A DNA stretch of 33,552 bases, taken from positions 149 to 33,700 of the forward strand of contig DAYE01000095.1 of the NCBI GenBank assembly GCA_002506745.1. The letters are read 5' to 3'. The position numbers and the translations under genes are program-made. The notes below the pieces were generated by a model. The model had not been told where the DNA came from and did no database searches. It worked only from the letters and a program-made list of their open reading frames with translations. Positions 8,650-17,822 of the stretch are shown here, in pieces. The DNA is from Euryarchaeota archaeon UBA33. GTDB taxonomy: Archaea > Thermoplasmatota > E2 > DHVEG-1. The first letter of the stretch is position 1. Each line of letters begins with the position of its first letter.

Positions 8650-9432
8650 TTACCTCTTCCAGCTAGGTTTTCGTTTCTCCAGGAATCCTTTGATTCCTTC
8701 TTGGCCTTCTTGGGAGACTCGCAGCTCTGAGATTTTTTCAACGGTGAACTCCTTATATTCTTTTATATCCATTTTTTGAAGATGGTAGATCAGGTGTTTG
8801 ATTTCTTTGATTGCGGTTGGACCGGAGGAGCGAACCTGTTCGACACAGGAGTTGATGGTCTCATCGAGGTTTTCAGGCGGTACTATGATATCTATTAATC
8901 CTATTTTCTGGGCTGCTGCTGAATCGAATCGTTCACCGGTGATAAAGAGTCGACGCATCGTTGCTGGTGTCATCCGTGGTGCGACAAATGTTGAGATCAC
9001 TGCTGGGATGATGCCAAGTTTTACTTCGCTGAATGCGAACGTTACTTCAGGGATGGTTATGGTGATATCGCAGATTGCAAGCAGTCCGATGCCGCCTCCA
9101 AACGCTGCCCCGTTGATTCGCCCGAGTACTGGTTTTGGACAGGAATGAATCGATTCGTACATATCAAGGAGGAGACGACTATCTTTCTTGTTTTCCTCCG
9201 CAGAGTAGTTGACCATTTGTTTCATCCAGGTGAGGTCTGCTCCTGCACAAAATGATTTGCCGTTCCCGGTAAGGATGATCGCTGTGATAGAATTATCACT
9301 TGAGAGATGATGAAAACAGCTTGTGAGTTCGTTCATGAGTGTTTCGTTCATCGCATTATGAACATCTGGTCGATTCAATGCAACAGTTGTAATATCGTCT
9401 TTTTTCGTTATGACAAGGGTTTTATAATTCAT
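8650..9432 (-). CDS. liuC: 3-methylglutaconyl-CoA hydratase-like enoyl-CoA hydratase (LiuC type)
   Basis: A 260-residue crotonase-fold protein. The segment FCAGADLTWMKQMVNYSAEEN at about 61-81 and the later SEVKLGIIPAVIS are typical of bacterial 3-methylglutaconyl-CoA hydratases, which hydrate 3-methylglutaconyl-CoA to HMG-CoA. Glu136 matches the second catalytic Glu of crotonase; the first is replaced by Gly116, as I recall is usual for the LiuC subgroup. It is the first gene of the operon, with a strong GGAGGT ribosome-binding site 6 nt before the ATG and its own promoter. HMG-CoA lyase is absent from the window, so HMG-CoA could be cleaved elsewhere or used for mevalonate. Confidence 0.82.
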   Translation of the reverse strand: MNYKTLVITKKDDITTVALNRPDVHNAMNETLMNELTSCFHHLSSDNSITAIILTGNGKSFCAGADLTWMKQMVNYSAEENKKDSRLLLDMYESIHSCPKPVLGRINGAAFGGGIGLLAICDITITIPEVTFAFSEVKLGIIPAVISTFVAPRMTPATMRRLFITGERFDSAAAQKIGLIDIIVPPENLDETINSCVEQVRSSGPTAIKEIKHLIYHLQKMDIKEYKEFTVEKISELRVSQEGQEGIKGFLEKRKPSWKR

Positions 9433-9438
9433 CCTGTG

Positions 9439-9444
9439 ACCTCC
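9439..9444 (-). promoter_or_regulatory. Strong Shine-Dalgarno site of the carboxylase operon
   Basis: GGAGGT on the minus strand, 6 nt before the ATG at 9432. It fixes that start and shows that this gene, unlike several neighbours, has a leader. Confidence 0.75.
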
Positions 9445-9479
9445 CCTTGGTACTGTATCGCATTCATAGGTATGTGATA

Positions 9480-9491
9480 CATAAAGGTTTC
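9480..9491 (-). promoter_or_regulatory. BRE/TATA-like element of the liuC-carboxylase-reductase operon
   Basis: GAAACCTTTATG on the minus strand, identical to the element before the acyl-CoA dehydrogenase (939-950). It would place the transcript start roughly 28 nt before the ATG, leaving room for the ribosome-binding site. Confidence 0.5.
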
Positions 9492-9523
9492 CATAAATGT
9501 ATCGACAATTGCCGATTACTCAT

Positions 9524-10309
9524 CTATTTTCCTTTGAAGACTGGTTTGCGTTTTTCCACAAAAGCAGTGACTCCTTCGGTAAAATCCTCAGTTCCCGCAG
9601 ACCATGCAGCAGTCTTGCTTTCCAGCTCCAGATGCGATATCATGTCATTTTCCATGCTTTTATTGATCAGCATCTTTGCTTTTCCGACTGCGATCGGTGG
9701 GAGTGCCTTAAATGTAGATACGGTTTCTTCGACCGCTGCATCGAGCTGATCGGTGGTGTCTACTACTTTATTGACCAGACCTAGTCGGCAAGCTTCTTCT
9801 GCTGTAAACGTCTTTGAGGTAAGGATGTATTCACATGCCCGCTGGTACCCAAGGAGTTTTGTCACAAACTGTGTCCCGCACCCTGGTGCCAGTCCTATGC
9901 CAATGAACGCGGTGCTCATCTTTGCTCCCTTAACCGCAATGATCATATCACAGGCGAGAGCGAGGGATAGCCCCGCACCAAACGCGGCACCATTTACCGC
10001 AGCGATCACTGGTTTTTCCATGGTTCGTATCTCAATGACACAGCGGTGAATCGCCCGGGTTAAACCCCGTAGGAATCGCGATTTATCTTTTGCAGCATGC
10101 ATTTCTTTGACATCGCCACCACCACAGAATCCCTTCCCGGTTCCTCTGATGACCACGACTTGTACCTCATGGTTCTGCGCAACATTCGAAAGCGCCTCAT
10201 ACAACTCATGGCCAAGCTGCATGTCAAAAGAGTTCAACCGCTCAGGACGATTCAACGTAATAAACGCGACCTTATCTTCCAAGATGATTTGAAGGGTTTC
10301 GTAGTTCAT
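9524..10309 (-). CDS. Crotonase-superfamily protein lacking the known catalytic acids
   Basis: A 261-residue protein with the enoyl-CoA hydratase/isomerase fold: FITLNRPERLNSFD, the oxyanion-hole segments GKGFCGGGD and NGAAFGAG, and the C-terminal VEKRKPVFKGK. The two crotonase glutamates correspond to Ser115 and Phe135, and the acid used by PaaG-type isomerases in LVPDSGG corresponds to Gly143 in LAPGCGT. So the CoA-binding shell is intact but the usual hydratase or isomerase acids are missing. It may be another crotonase activity (for example thioester hydrolysis) or a non-catalytic partner; I cannot tell which. It lies 91 nt upstream of liuC on the same strand and has its own leaderless promoter. 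Confidence 0.85.
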   Translation of the reverse strand: MNYETLQIILEDKVAFITLNRPERLNSFDMQLGHELYEALSNVAQNHEVQVVVIRGTGKGFCGGGDVKEMHAAKDKSRFLRGLTRAIHRCVIEIRTMEKPVIAAVNGAAFGAGLSLALACDMIIAVKGAKMSTAFIGIGLAPGCGTQFVTKLLGYQRACEYILTSKTFTAEEACRLGLVNKVVDTTDQLDAAVEETVSTFKALPPIAVGKAKMLINKSMENDMISHLELESKTAAWSAGTEDFTEGVTAFVEKRKPVFKGK

Positions 10310-10333
10310 CAGCTGTTAGGAAACACACAATAG

Positions 10334-10343
10334 CTTTTAAATG
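10334..10343 (-). promoter_or_regulatory. TATA-like element of the second crotonase gene
   Basis: CATTTAAAAG on the minus strand, centred about 28 nt before the ATG at 10309, with no ribosome-binding site between. This fits a leaderless transcript. Confidence 0.5.
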
Positions 10344-10373
10344 TTAAGAGAATCAAGAAGGAAGAACAAGGTG

Positions 10374-12965
10374 TTACGCTGATTTTATTTGAGGTTTTCT
10401 TTTGAATAGATCAATGACTTTAAACCATACGACCGCGACGAATCCGACAAATGCAGCGATAACAAAATCACTTAAAGCGATAGGGGAAAAATGGAACAGG
10501 TCTCGAATTGGCGGGATTATGAGGATAAGGACAAGACTGAGCAATGCACCAATCATGACAAACCAAAATGCTTTGTTTTTTGTACTGAACGTTTTTATTA
10601 AACTGCGCGACCCCGAAAGATTCAAGATAATCAACAAAATATTCGCAATGACTAAGGTAGCAAATGAAAGTGTTCGTGCGTAGTCTTCATTTACTGGACT
10701 GCCTTGATAAAACCAGAAAAAAACGAAGATCACAGCGACAAGAACACTGAGTCCTTGGAAGAAGCTGTAGAAGAAATTCTTTCGCCCAAACAGGCGTTCC
10801 TTGAGATTCCTCGGGGGACGATCCATGATGTTTTTCTCCTCAGGTTCCGCCTCAAAGACTGTTGAACACGCTGGATCAATAATTAATTCAAGAAACGCAA
10901 TGTGTGCGGGTAACAACACTAACGGATATCCCATCAAAACCGGGATGAGAGCCATTCCTGCGATAGGAACATGAACAGAAAAAATATAACTAACAGATTT
11001 CCGCAAATTATCAAAGATTCTTCGCCCCAATCTCACCGCTTGCACAATGGATGAGAAATCATCGTTCAATAACACGATTGCTGATGATTCACGAGCGACA
11101 TCGGTACCTCTTTCACCCATTGCGATACCGATATGTGATGATTTCAACGCAGGAGCGTCATTGACGCCGTCTCCGGTCATTGCGACAATCTCTCCGTTGG
11201 CTTTCAGAGCATCAACGATTGCTAATTTTTGTTCAGGGACAACCCGGGCAAATATATTAACAGTTTTGATTTTCATCCCGAGTTCCTCCTGAGATATATG
11301 AGCAAGTTCTGAGCCAGTAATGAACTCCTCAGGATTTTTCAGACCGATTTGCCGGGCGATATGCTGAGCGGTCCCAGGGTAATCTCCCGTGATCATAATC
11401 ATCCTCATACCGGCCGTGTAACATTCTTTCAATGAAGGGGCAACGGTGGTTCGAACAGGGTCGACAAACCCGAGTAATCCGACGAAATCGAATTCAAAGT
11501 CATGTTGTTTATCTGGTAAAAAATCCTCTTTGAAACTGGATCGAGCCACCCCGAGGACTCGAAGTCCTTTATCAGCCATTTCTTTCACATGGATGCGTAA
11601 TTCTTTTATTTGCTCTTTTGTGAAATGGCACAAATCCGCTATCGCTTCTGGCGCGCCCTTCGCTGCGATCACATGTTCGCGTCTATCTGAGGATTCCCAG
11701 ACATGGGATAAGGCTAAGAGGTGTTTCGAGAGAGGATACTCACGGACTAACTTCCAGGGGTCATGGATATGCTCCGTATTTTTTAGAAACTTTTCAGTGG
11801 TGTTTTTAATTTCCTTGTCGATAGGGTCAAAAGGGTCCCGTTGACTGGCGAGGTAGCCGTACTCTAAGAGGTCATGAAAACATTCAGGTAATGGTTTTTC
11901 CCCGTTCTTCTCCATGTCATAGAATTGATTTTTGCAAAAAAGTGAACTAAGAATCATTTTATTTTGTGTCAAGGTCCCCGTTTTATCGACGCATAACACA
12001 GTAGCAGCACCAAGCATCTCAATAGAGGCGGTGTTTCTTGTCAGGACCTGTCGTTTTGACATCCGCCAGGCACCTAGGCTCATGAATATCATCAGAACAA
12101 CAGGGAATTCTTCAGGAATAATCGCCATGCTCAAACTGACGCCAGCAAGGAATCCAACAATCCAATCCCCGCGGGTGATCCCATAGAGAAAGATTAACAA
12201 GCTACAGAGAATAAGACCACCAATAGCGAAATTTTTCACTAACCAATTTGTTTCTTTTTTCAACAGGGTTTCTTCCGGGGTGATCTTCTGTAATGCTTTA
12301 CCAATTTTCCCCATTTCCGTGTGACTACCTATACCAAGGACTTTGGCGATCCCATGACCCTGAACAACCAAGGTTCCGGAGAAGACAAAGGGCAAATCAT
12401 CCCCACCAGGTTGTGTCATGGATGCTTTCCCATCCCATTCTGATTTTCGTACTGCCAAGGATTCGCCAGTGAGAAGCGATTCATCAATGGTAAGATTTGA
12501 AGAAAAAATAACGACAGCATCAGCGGGGACACGATCCCCTTCCCGAAGGATAATATAATCCTCTCGAACAACCTCACGCCCAGGGATACGTTTTTGCTGT
12601 CCATCCCTGATTACCAATGCTCGGGGGCTGGACAGATTTTTTAATGCCTCTAACGCCCGTTCGGTTTTTCTCTGTTGATAAAACGTGATCCCAACAACGA
12701 TAAAAACAAAGAAAAGCAACATCAATGCGTCTTGTTTTTCCCCAAGTAAGAGATAGATAAAACCCGCGCCAAGCAAAAGCAACAACATCGGCTCCAGGAG
12801 GACATGGAAAAAAATGATGAATATGTTTTGTCTTTTCTGCGACGGAAGCTCGTTGTACCCCTCTGTCTTCAGACGTTTCTGTGCTTCGATCTCAGAAAGT
12901 CCTGTTATCGTCTCAATGTCTTTTTCTGCTGTTCCATCAGTAAGATTTTGTTCTGAAGCTTTCAT
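10374..12965 (-). CDS. P-type cation-transporting ATPase (P2-like)
   Basis: An 863-residue membrane pump. It has a cation-ATPase N-terminal domain, paired membrane helices near 48-98, the actuator loop with LTGES at 165-169, helices near 245-300, the phosphorylation site CVDKTGTLTQNK with Asp327, a nucleotide-binding domain, the hinge MTGDGVNDAPAL, and C-terminal helices ending in a basic tail. The ion-binding helix 4 reads IPEEFPVV (284-290) rather than the PEGLP of calcium pumps. The ion is therefore uncertain; calcium, manganese or a monovalent ion are possible. It is transcribed alone from a TATA element about 30 nt upstream. Confidence 0.9.
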   Translation of the reverse strand: MKASEQNLTDGTAEKDIETITGLSEIEAQKRLKTEGYNELPSQKRQNIFIIFFHVLLEPMLLLLLGAGFIYLLLGEKQDALMLLFFVFIVVGITFYQQRKTERALEALKNLSSPRALVIRDGQQKRIPGREVVREDYIILREGDRVPADAVVIFSSNLTIDESLLTGESLAVRKSEWDGKASMTQPGGDDLPFVFSGTLVVQGHGIAKVLGIGSHTEMGKIGKALQKITPEETLLKKETNWLVKNFAIGGLILCSLLIFLYGITRGDWIVGFLAGVSLSMAIIPEEFPVVLMIFMSLGAWRMSKRQVLTRNTASIEMLGAATVLCVDKTGTLTQNKMILSSLFCKNQFYDMEKNGEKPLPECFHDLLEYGYLASQRDPFDPIDKEIKNTTEKFLKNTEHIHDPWKLVREYPLSKHLLALSHVWESSDRREHVIAAKGAPEAIADLCHFTKEQIKELRIHVKEMADKGLRVLGVARSSFKEDFLPDKQHDFEFDFVGLLGFVDPVRTTVAPSLKECYTAGMRMIMITGDYPGTAQHIARQIGLKNPEEFITGSELAHISQEELGMKIKTVNIFARVVPEQKLAIVDALKANGEIVAMTGDGVNDAPALKSSHIGIAMGERGTDVARESSAIVLLNDDFSSIVQAVRLGRRIFDNLRKSVSYIFSVHVPIAGMALIPVLMGYPLVLLPAHIAFLELIIDPACSTVFEAEPEEKNIMDRPPRNLKERLFGRKNFFYSFFQGLSVLVAVIFVFFWFYQGSPVNEDYARTLSFATLVIANILLIILNLSGSRSLIKTFSTKNKAFWFVMIGALLSLVLILIIPPIRDLFHFSPIALSDFVIAAFVGFVAVVWFKVIDLFKRKPQIKSA

Positions 12966-12990
12966 TGATGAGCAGGGGAAATAAGCTTCT

Positions 12991-13000
12991 TAGATATAGG
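12991..13000 (-). promoter_or_regulatory. TATA-like element of the P-type ATPase gene
   Basis: CCTATATCTA on the minus strand, about 26-35 nt before the ATG at 12965. The spacing fits a leaderless or very short-leader mRNA. Confidence 0.45.
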
Positions 13001-13010
13001 TGTTTTCATT

Positions 13011-13030
13011 TGGAGAAAAAAAGGAGAGAA
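13011..13030 (-). terminator. Poly-T terminator downstream of the first C25 peptidase
   Basis: On the minus strand a T7 run (13016-13022) inside a pyrimidine-rich stretch lies about 25-30 nt after the tandem TAA-TAA stops of the peptidase gene. It matches U-tract termination in Archaea. Confidence 0.55.
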
Positions 13031-13046
13031 AGAGGATGAGTTCTTA

Positions 13047-14840
13047 TTAGGAGGGATATCCACCGATTTTCAATGTTGGATCTCCAAGCAGGATGAACTC
13101 CTCAAGGGTGAAATCATCACCAGGGACATCAGTGAGATACCCGATCTGCATTTGTGTCAGCATCTCCCCAAGGTATTGGCTGCTGTTGTATGCTGAGAAG
13201 AACTCAATGGACATTTTCCCAGCACCATCTTCGACACCACCAAACGCTGTACGAGTTGCTCCAATGGTCGCTATCGCCCCACCATTCTCATGGTTGACAA
13301 ATGCCCAAGCATAACACGGCAGTCTTTTTGATGTGTTCACCCCAAGGACTTTCGCTACCAGGTTAAACACAAAATACGCCCGGTAGTCGAGAAGATCCTG
13401 AAGGACGTAATCGATTTTTGCAGTCAGACAGGCATCGAAAAATATGATCGGGAGCGAATAGCCGTTCTGGGTATCTTTGATAAACGCGGAATAATAGTAT
13501 TTCATCTTTGTACCTATCGGAGGGTAGGTGCCCATCCCAAATTCAAATCCATGACCAGAATAGTCAAGGAAACCAGCACCCTGCGTAATCGTATCCGAAA
13601 TTGTGCGACGATTGAAATTCCCTTTCGACGTCCAGATGATCGCTGGTGAAAACTGCGGTAGGATGTCCATGACGATTTGATTGATGTCTTCCCCGTCGTT
13701 GCCTGGGGACCATTGGAAGGTGTTTCCTCCGATGTAAATCATCGTGTTGAACCAGTCGCTACCATAGGTCTCGGTCTCATAATGGATAATTTTGTCTACG
13801 ACGATGGTCACATCCTGAAGAGAATCACAGGCGAGTCGACCAAGATGAACATCAGGGAAAAGATCGACACGGTCGCTTGATTCACCAAATTGATTATTAT
13901 TATTCGAATCCCAACTGCAGAACTCTCCAGAACTACCATAGATGTCAGAATAGTACAGGTCCGTAATCACTTCTTCATCCCACTCCCAGAGCATCACGTA
14001 GCTGCGTCGCATCGGAAGCTTATCGAAACTTCCCACCAGCAAAACGGAGGTGATCGCATGTGTCTCAATCTCATCTTTTATCGCATATTTAATTTGCTCT
14101 GCCAGATCCCGACCTGTTGAATGGGTAGCGATCCATTCGGTAGTGATCAGAGTTGTCGGGACATTATGTTGATTTTTATGGTCAATGAGCGGTTGGAGTG
14201 CTTCAGAGAATTCTTCAGGGGCGATGATGAGAAGTTTGGTCTCTGTGGAAAGAGGCACAGATTGCTGTGGTTGTTCATAGGTAATAGTGATGTGTGCATT
14301 TGGAGTAAAAAACAAAGAGTGTTGTTGTGGCTGATACAGAACCGGATAATATTGGACTGAGAGGAACGTCACATGTTCATTTCCCTTTAGACCAGCACCG
14401 ACTGTATACTGCAAGCGAGACGACGGATACGAATTCTTCCCTGAATACACCGCATCGTTTTTCACCTGTTTTTGATCTGAGGATATCATCACACCACCAG
14501 AGACCGGTGTCGGCTGAGCACCGGGAAGGATCTCTTTTGTAAGTCGTAGGGTCTGTTCAGAAGAAACAGAAAACGAGACATCTTTTATGATCGTTCCAAA
14601 TGGAAAAGAAAACAACTTAGTGTACATCGGTAAAGTTGGATTTCCAGGTGACGATGCCAGGGAGGTCGCTTCTTTGACCTCAACAGAGAGATAATTGTCT
14701 TGATCGGTGAGCACCGGTTCTGAAAAAGACAGGTCCTGCTGAAACAAGAATTGTTCCTTTTGTGTACTTACAGAGACAGCTGCTCCAAAACCACTTAGTA
14801 TTAACACTCCCACTAGGAGGATTGGTAGTATTTTCTTCAT
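13047..14840 (-). CDS. Secreted C25 (gingipain-like) cysteine peptidase with prodomain
   Basis: A 597-residue exported protein. Residues 1-25 are a signal peptide (KK, then ILPILLVGVLILSGFGAAV). Residues about 30-200 form a beta-rich propeptide-like domain. The caspase-like catalytic region runs from LLIIAPEEF at 203 to the end. The expected dyad is visible as His430 in SGHG and Cys471 in FFDAC. WDSNNNNQFGE near 310-320 resembles a calcium-binding loop. The family cleaves proteins outside the cell, often after Arg or Lys; specificity here is unknown. It ends right after GDPTLKIGG, without a sorting domain or membrane anchor, so it is probably released. AAGGGGA precedes the ATG and the gene ends with tandem stops TAATAA. 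Confidence 0.88.
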   Translation of the reverse strand: MKKILPILLVGVLILSGFGAAVSVSTQKEQFLFQQDLSFSEPVLTDQDNYLSVEVKEATSLASSPGNPTLPMYTKLFSFPFGTIIKDVSFSVSSEQTLRLTKEILPGAQPTPVSGGVMISSDQKQVKNDAVYSGKNSYPSSRLQYTVGAGLKGNEHVTFLSVQYYPVLYQPQQHSLFFTPNAHITITYEQPQQSVPLSTETKLLIIAPEEFSEALQPLIDHKNQHNVPTTLITTEWIATHSTGRDLAEQIKYAIKDEIETHAITSVLLVGSFDKLPMRRSYVMLWEWDEEVITDLYYSDIYGSSGEFCSWDSNNNNQFGESSDRVDLFPDVHLGRLACDSLQDVTIVVDKIIHYETETYGSDWFNTMIYIGGNTFQWSPGNDGEDINQIVMDILPQFSPAIIWTSKGNFNRRTISDTITQGAGFLDYSGHGFEFGMGTYPPIGTKMKYYYSAFIKDTQNGYSLPIIFFDACLTAKIDYVLQDLLDYRAYFVFNLVAKVLGVNTSKRLPCYAWAFVNHENGGAIATIGATRTAFGGVEDGAGKMSIEFFSAYNSSQYLGEMLTQMQIGYLTDVPGDDFTLEEFILLGDPTLKIGGYPS

Positions 14841-14888
14841 ATTTTTCCCCTTATTAAAGTCGTCTATGACTCTTATAGGGCTTATGGT

Positions 14889-14896
14889 ATTTAAAT
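14889..14896 (-). promoter_or_regulatory. TATA-like element of the first C25 peptidase gene
   Basis: TTTAAATA on the minus strand, about 50 nt before the ATG at 14840, leaving a leader of about 25 nt that carries the ribosome-binding site AAGGGGA. Confidence 0.45.
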
Positions 14897-14941
14897 TTTC
14901 TTTAACCTAATTATGGATGAAGACACTATGAGATGACACGA

Positions 14942-14955
14942 AATATTATATAAAA
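14942..14955 (+). promoter_or_regulatory. TATA box of leuS
   Basis: ATATTATATAAAAC at 14942-14955. The predicted transcript start is near 14975, after the first in-frame ATG (14964) and just before the second (14985). It therefore favours the second ATG as the leaderless start. Confidence 0.55.
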
Positions 14956-14984
14956 CAAACCTTATGTCCAACCAGAAACCAACC

Positions 14985-17810
14985 ATGGAAGAAAACACTT
15001 ACAATTATATCGCTGTCGAACAGAAATGGCAAAACAAATGGTTCGAGGAAAACATCAACATTGCGAGCAAAGAAAAACAAAAGAAGTTTTTCATCCATTT
15101 TGCGTACCCGGGGGTTTCAGGGTACCTCCATGTCGGTCATATGCGTGGGTTTACCTACTGTGATGTCATCGCCAGGTACAAACGGATGACCGGCTATGAC
15201 GTGTTGTTCCCCGCTGGGTTTCACGCATCAGGGATACCCTCTGTTGGTTTTGCAAAAAAAGTAGAACGACAAGACCAAGACACCCTCAGATTGTTACGAC
15301 AAAACGGATGCTCAGAGGAACGCATCAGAAAACTCACCGACCCAATTGAGGTCATCAACTACTTCAGTACCGTGTATGTCGATGATTACTGGAAACGGTT
15401 TGGGTACCTCATCGACTACACCAGGGTCATGAACACCATCTCTGAGGGATATAAAAAATTCATCCAATGGCAATTCCATCAACTTCATGAAAAAAACCTC
15501 CTGATACAGAAACCACATTATGCGCCCTACTGCCCGAGCTGTGGACCGGTCGCGGTCGACAAATCAGAAACCGATGTCTCACAAGGAGGATCAGCTGAGA
15601 TCCTTGATTTCACCGTCCTGAAATTCACCCTCAAAGATGGGACGATTTTGCCTGCAGCAACCCTCAGACCAGAGACCATCTTTGGTGTTACTAACATGTG
15701 GGTGAATCCGAATGTCGAGTATCATTTCGCACAGGTAAATAAAGAAACATGGATCTGCTCAGAGGAATGTATCAAAAAACTTTCCTACCAACAGGACTTG
15801 GTTCAATCCTTAAAGAAAACCATCACAGGAAAAGACCTCATCGGAAAAACCTGCATCGTCCCAGAGATCAACCGAGAAGTACCAATCCTTGCGGGCGTGT
15901 TCGCAGACCCATCTGTCGCTACCGGTATTGTCATGTCAGTACCAGCCCATGCGCCTTACGATTGGATAGCGCTTGTCGAATCAAAAGCCCCCATTGAGGC
16001 AATCAAAATCATCGATGTCAAAGGATTTGGCAACAACCCGGCAAAAGAAGCCTGTGACCAGCTTGGTATAAAAAGTCAAACGGAAACAGACAAACTCAAT
16101 GAAGCAACAGACCTTGTCTACAAAAAAGAATTCCACACCGGGATACTCAACGAGAAATGTGGTCAATACGCGGGCATTAAAATCTCAGAGATAAAAGACA
16201 CGGTGAAAAACGACCTTATCCAGAGGAACCTAGCCACCACCATGAAAGAATTCTCAGAACCGGTCATCTGCCGCTGCAAAGAAAATGTCATGATAAAACA
16301 GATCCCTGACCAATGGTTCATACAATACAGCGATGCACAGCTCACAGAAGATTCAAAAAATTATGTCATAACCATGAACATCTACCCGCAGGAATACAAA
16401 GACGAGCTACCAAAAATCCTTGACTGGTTCGGGGACCGGGCTGCAATCCGAAGAGGATCCTGGCTGGGGACCGAGTTCCCCTACAAAAAAGACTGGATCA
16501 TCGAACCGATCTCTGATTCCACACTCTATCCTGCCTACTATGTGATTTCTCCGTATGTGAACCAAAAAAAGATATCGGTAAAAGAGATGACCGATGAATT
16601 CTTCACCTATGTGTTCCTCGGCATAGGGTCTCCGAAACATGAGACCTGGAAGACCATCAAATCTGATTTTGATTACTGGTACCCAGTTGACATCAATCTA
16701 GGAGGAAAAGAGCATAAGACGGTGCACTTCCCCGTTTATATCATGAACCATGTCGCGATCATGCCAGAACAGAAACGTCCACAGGGGATCTTTGTTCACT
16801 GGTGGGTGACCCAAAAAGGAAAAGAAAAGATCAGCAAATCCAAGGGTGGTGCTGAACCAATCGTCGAGGCAGCGGTCACCTATGGTGTCGATGCGATGCG
16901 TCTGTATTATCTTCATATCGGTTCCCCGTTTGTCGATATCGAATGGGACCCCGAAACCGTCCTGAAATACAAGAACCGAATCATGAACATCTGGAGACTC
17001 ATCCAGCAGGTTTCATCCCTGCCAGATAAGAAACAGGAGAACCTTGATAACTGGCTGAAAAGCACGCTGCAGCGACATATTCAGAAAATCCTGGATGCGT
17101 TTGGGACATGGGATCTGCGGGTCGCTTCCAATGAGATCTTCTACGAAATCCAAAAAGACCTTCAGTGGTACCTAAACAGAGGAGGAGCGGATAAGAACCT
17201 GCTTTCGCACTATGTCCGCACCTGGATCATCCTGATGACGCCCATCACACCCCATCTTGGTGAGGAACTCTGGGCATCACAAGGATACAAACAATTTGTC
17301 TCAAATGAAACATACCCTGCGTTCAAATCCCAGGACCTCTCTGAAAAAGACGAAATCGGAGAATACCTCCTTACCAGGGTTATTGATGATGTGAACGAAA
17401 TCGTGAAAGTCACTAAGATTTCCCCGAAAAAAATCTGTCTCTACACCTCCCCAGCATGGAAACAAAACATCTATCGAAAAGCACTGCAACAGTCCGCTCA
17501 AAAGACGTTCAACGTCGGTCAGTTGATTAAGGAGGCCATGGCAGATCCAACAATGAAACCTCTCGGGGGGCAAATCTCCCAATTTGTCGCAAAGATCGCC
17601 CCAGAGATAAAAATGTTAAGTGACATGGACCGTGGACGTTATCTGATATCAATCGATGAGAAAGCTCATCTGTCTGATGCAAAACCATATCTCAGCGAGG
17701 TGTTGCATTGCCCGGTGGAGATTTATAGTGCAGATGATGCAGATCTTTATGACCCGGCGAAAAAAACAAGGTTCGCCAGTCCCTTACGACCCGCTATATA
17801 TATAGAATAA
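14985..17810 (+). CDS. leuS: Leucyl-tRNA synthetase, archaeal type
   Basis: A 941-residue class I synthetase that charges tRNA-Leu. The HIGH-type motif is HVGH at 49-52 inside AYPGVSGYLHVGHMRGFT. The CP1 editing domain has TLRPETIFGVTNMW and GIVMSVPAHAPYDW, and KISKS is at 615-619. A four-helix anticodon domain and an archaeal C-terminal extension follow. The length of about 940-950 residues is that of archaeal/eukaryotic LeuRS, longer than the bacterial form. An in-frame ATG at 14964 would add seven residues but lies only about 15 nt from the TATA box, so I prefer 14985. A zinc-ribbon gene follows after 12 nt. Confidence 0.96.
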   Translation: MEENTYNYIAVEQKWQNKWFEENINIASKEKQKKFFIHFAYPGVSGYLHVGHMRGFTYCDVIARYKRMTGYDVLFPAGFHASGIPSVGFAKKVERQDQDTLRLLRQNGCSEERIRKLTDPIEVINYFSTVYVDDYWKRFGYLIDYTRVMNTISEGYKKFIQWQFHQLHEKNLLIQKPHYAPYCPSCGPVAVDKSETDVSQGGSAEILDFTVLKFTLKDGTILPAATLRPETIFGVTNMWVNPNVEYHFAQVNKETWICSEECIKKLSYQQDLVQSLKKTITGKDLIGKTCIVPEINREVPILAGVFADPSVATGIVMSVPAHAPYDWIALVESKAPIEAIKIIDVKGFGNNPAKEACDQLGIKSQTETDKLNEATDLVYKKEFHTGILNEKCGQYAGIKISEIKDTVKNDLIQRNLATTMKEFSEPVICRCKENVMIKQIPDQWFIQYSDAQLTEDSKNYVITMNIYPQEYKDELPKILDWFGDRAAIRRGSWLGTEFPYKKDWIIEPISDSTLYPAYYVISPYVNQKKISVKEMTDEFFTYVFLGIGSPKHETWKTIKSDFDYWYPVDINLGGKEHKTVHFPVYIMNHVAIMPEQKRPQGIFVHWWVTQKGKEKISKSKGGAEPIVEAAVTYGVDAMRLYYLHIGSPFVDIEWDPETVLKYKNRIMNIWRLIQQVSSLPDKKQENLDNWLKSTLQRHIQKILDAFGTWDLRVASNEIFYEIQKDLQWYLNRGGADKNLLSHYVRTWIILMTPITPHLGEELWASQGYKQFVSNETYPAFKSQDLSEKDEIGEYLLTRVIDDVNEIVKVTKISPKKICLYTSPAWKQNIYRKALQQSAQKTFNVGQLIKEAMADPTMKPLGGQISQFVAKIAPEIKMLSDMDRGRYLISIDEKAHLSDAKPYLSEVLHCPVEIYSADDADLYDPAKKTRFASPLRPAIYIE

Positions 17811-17822
17811 TATAAGGAGTCT

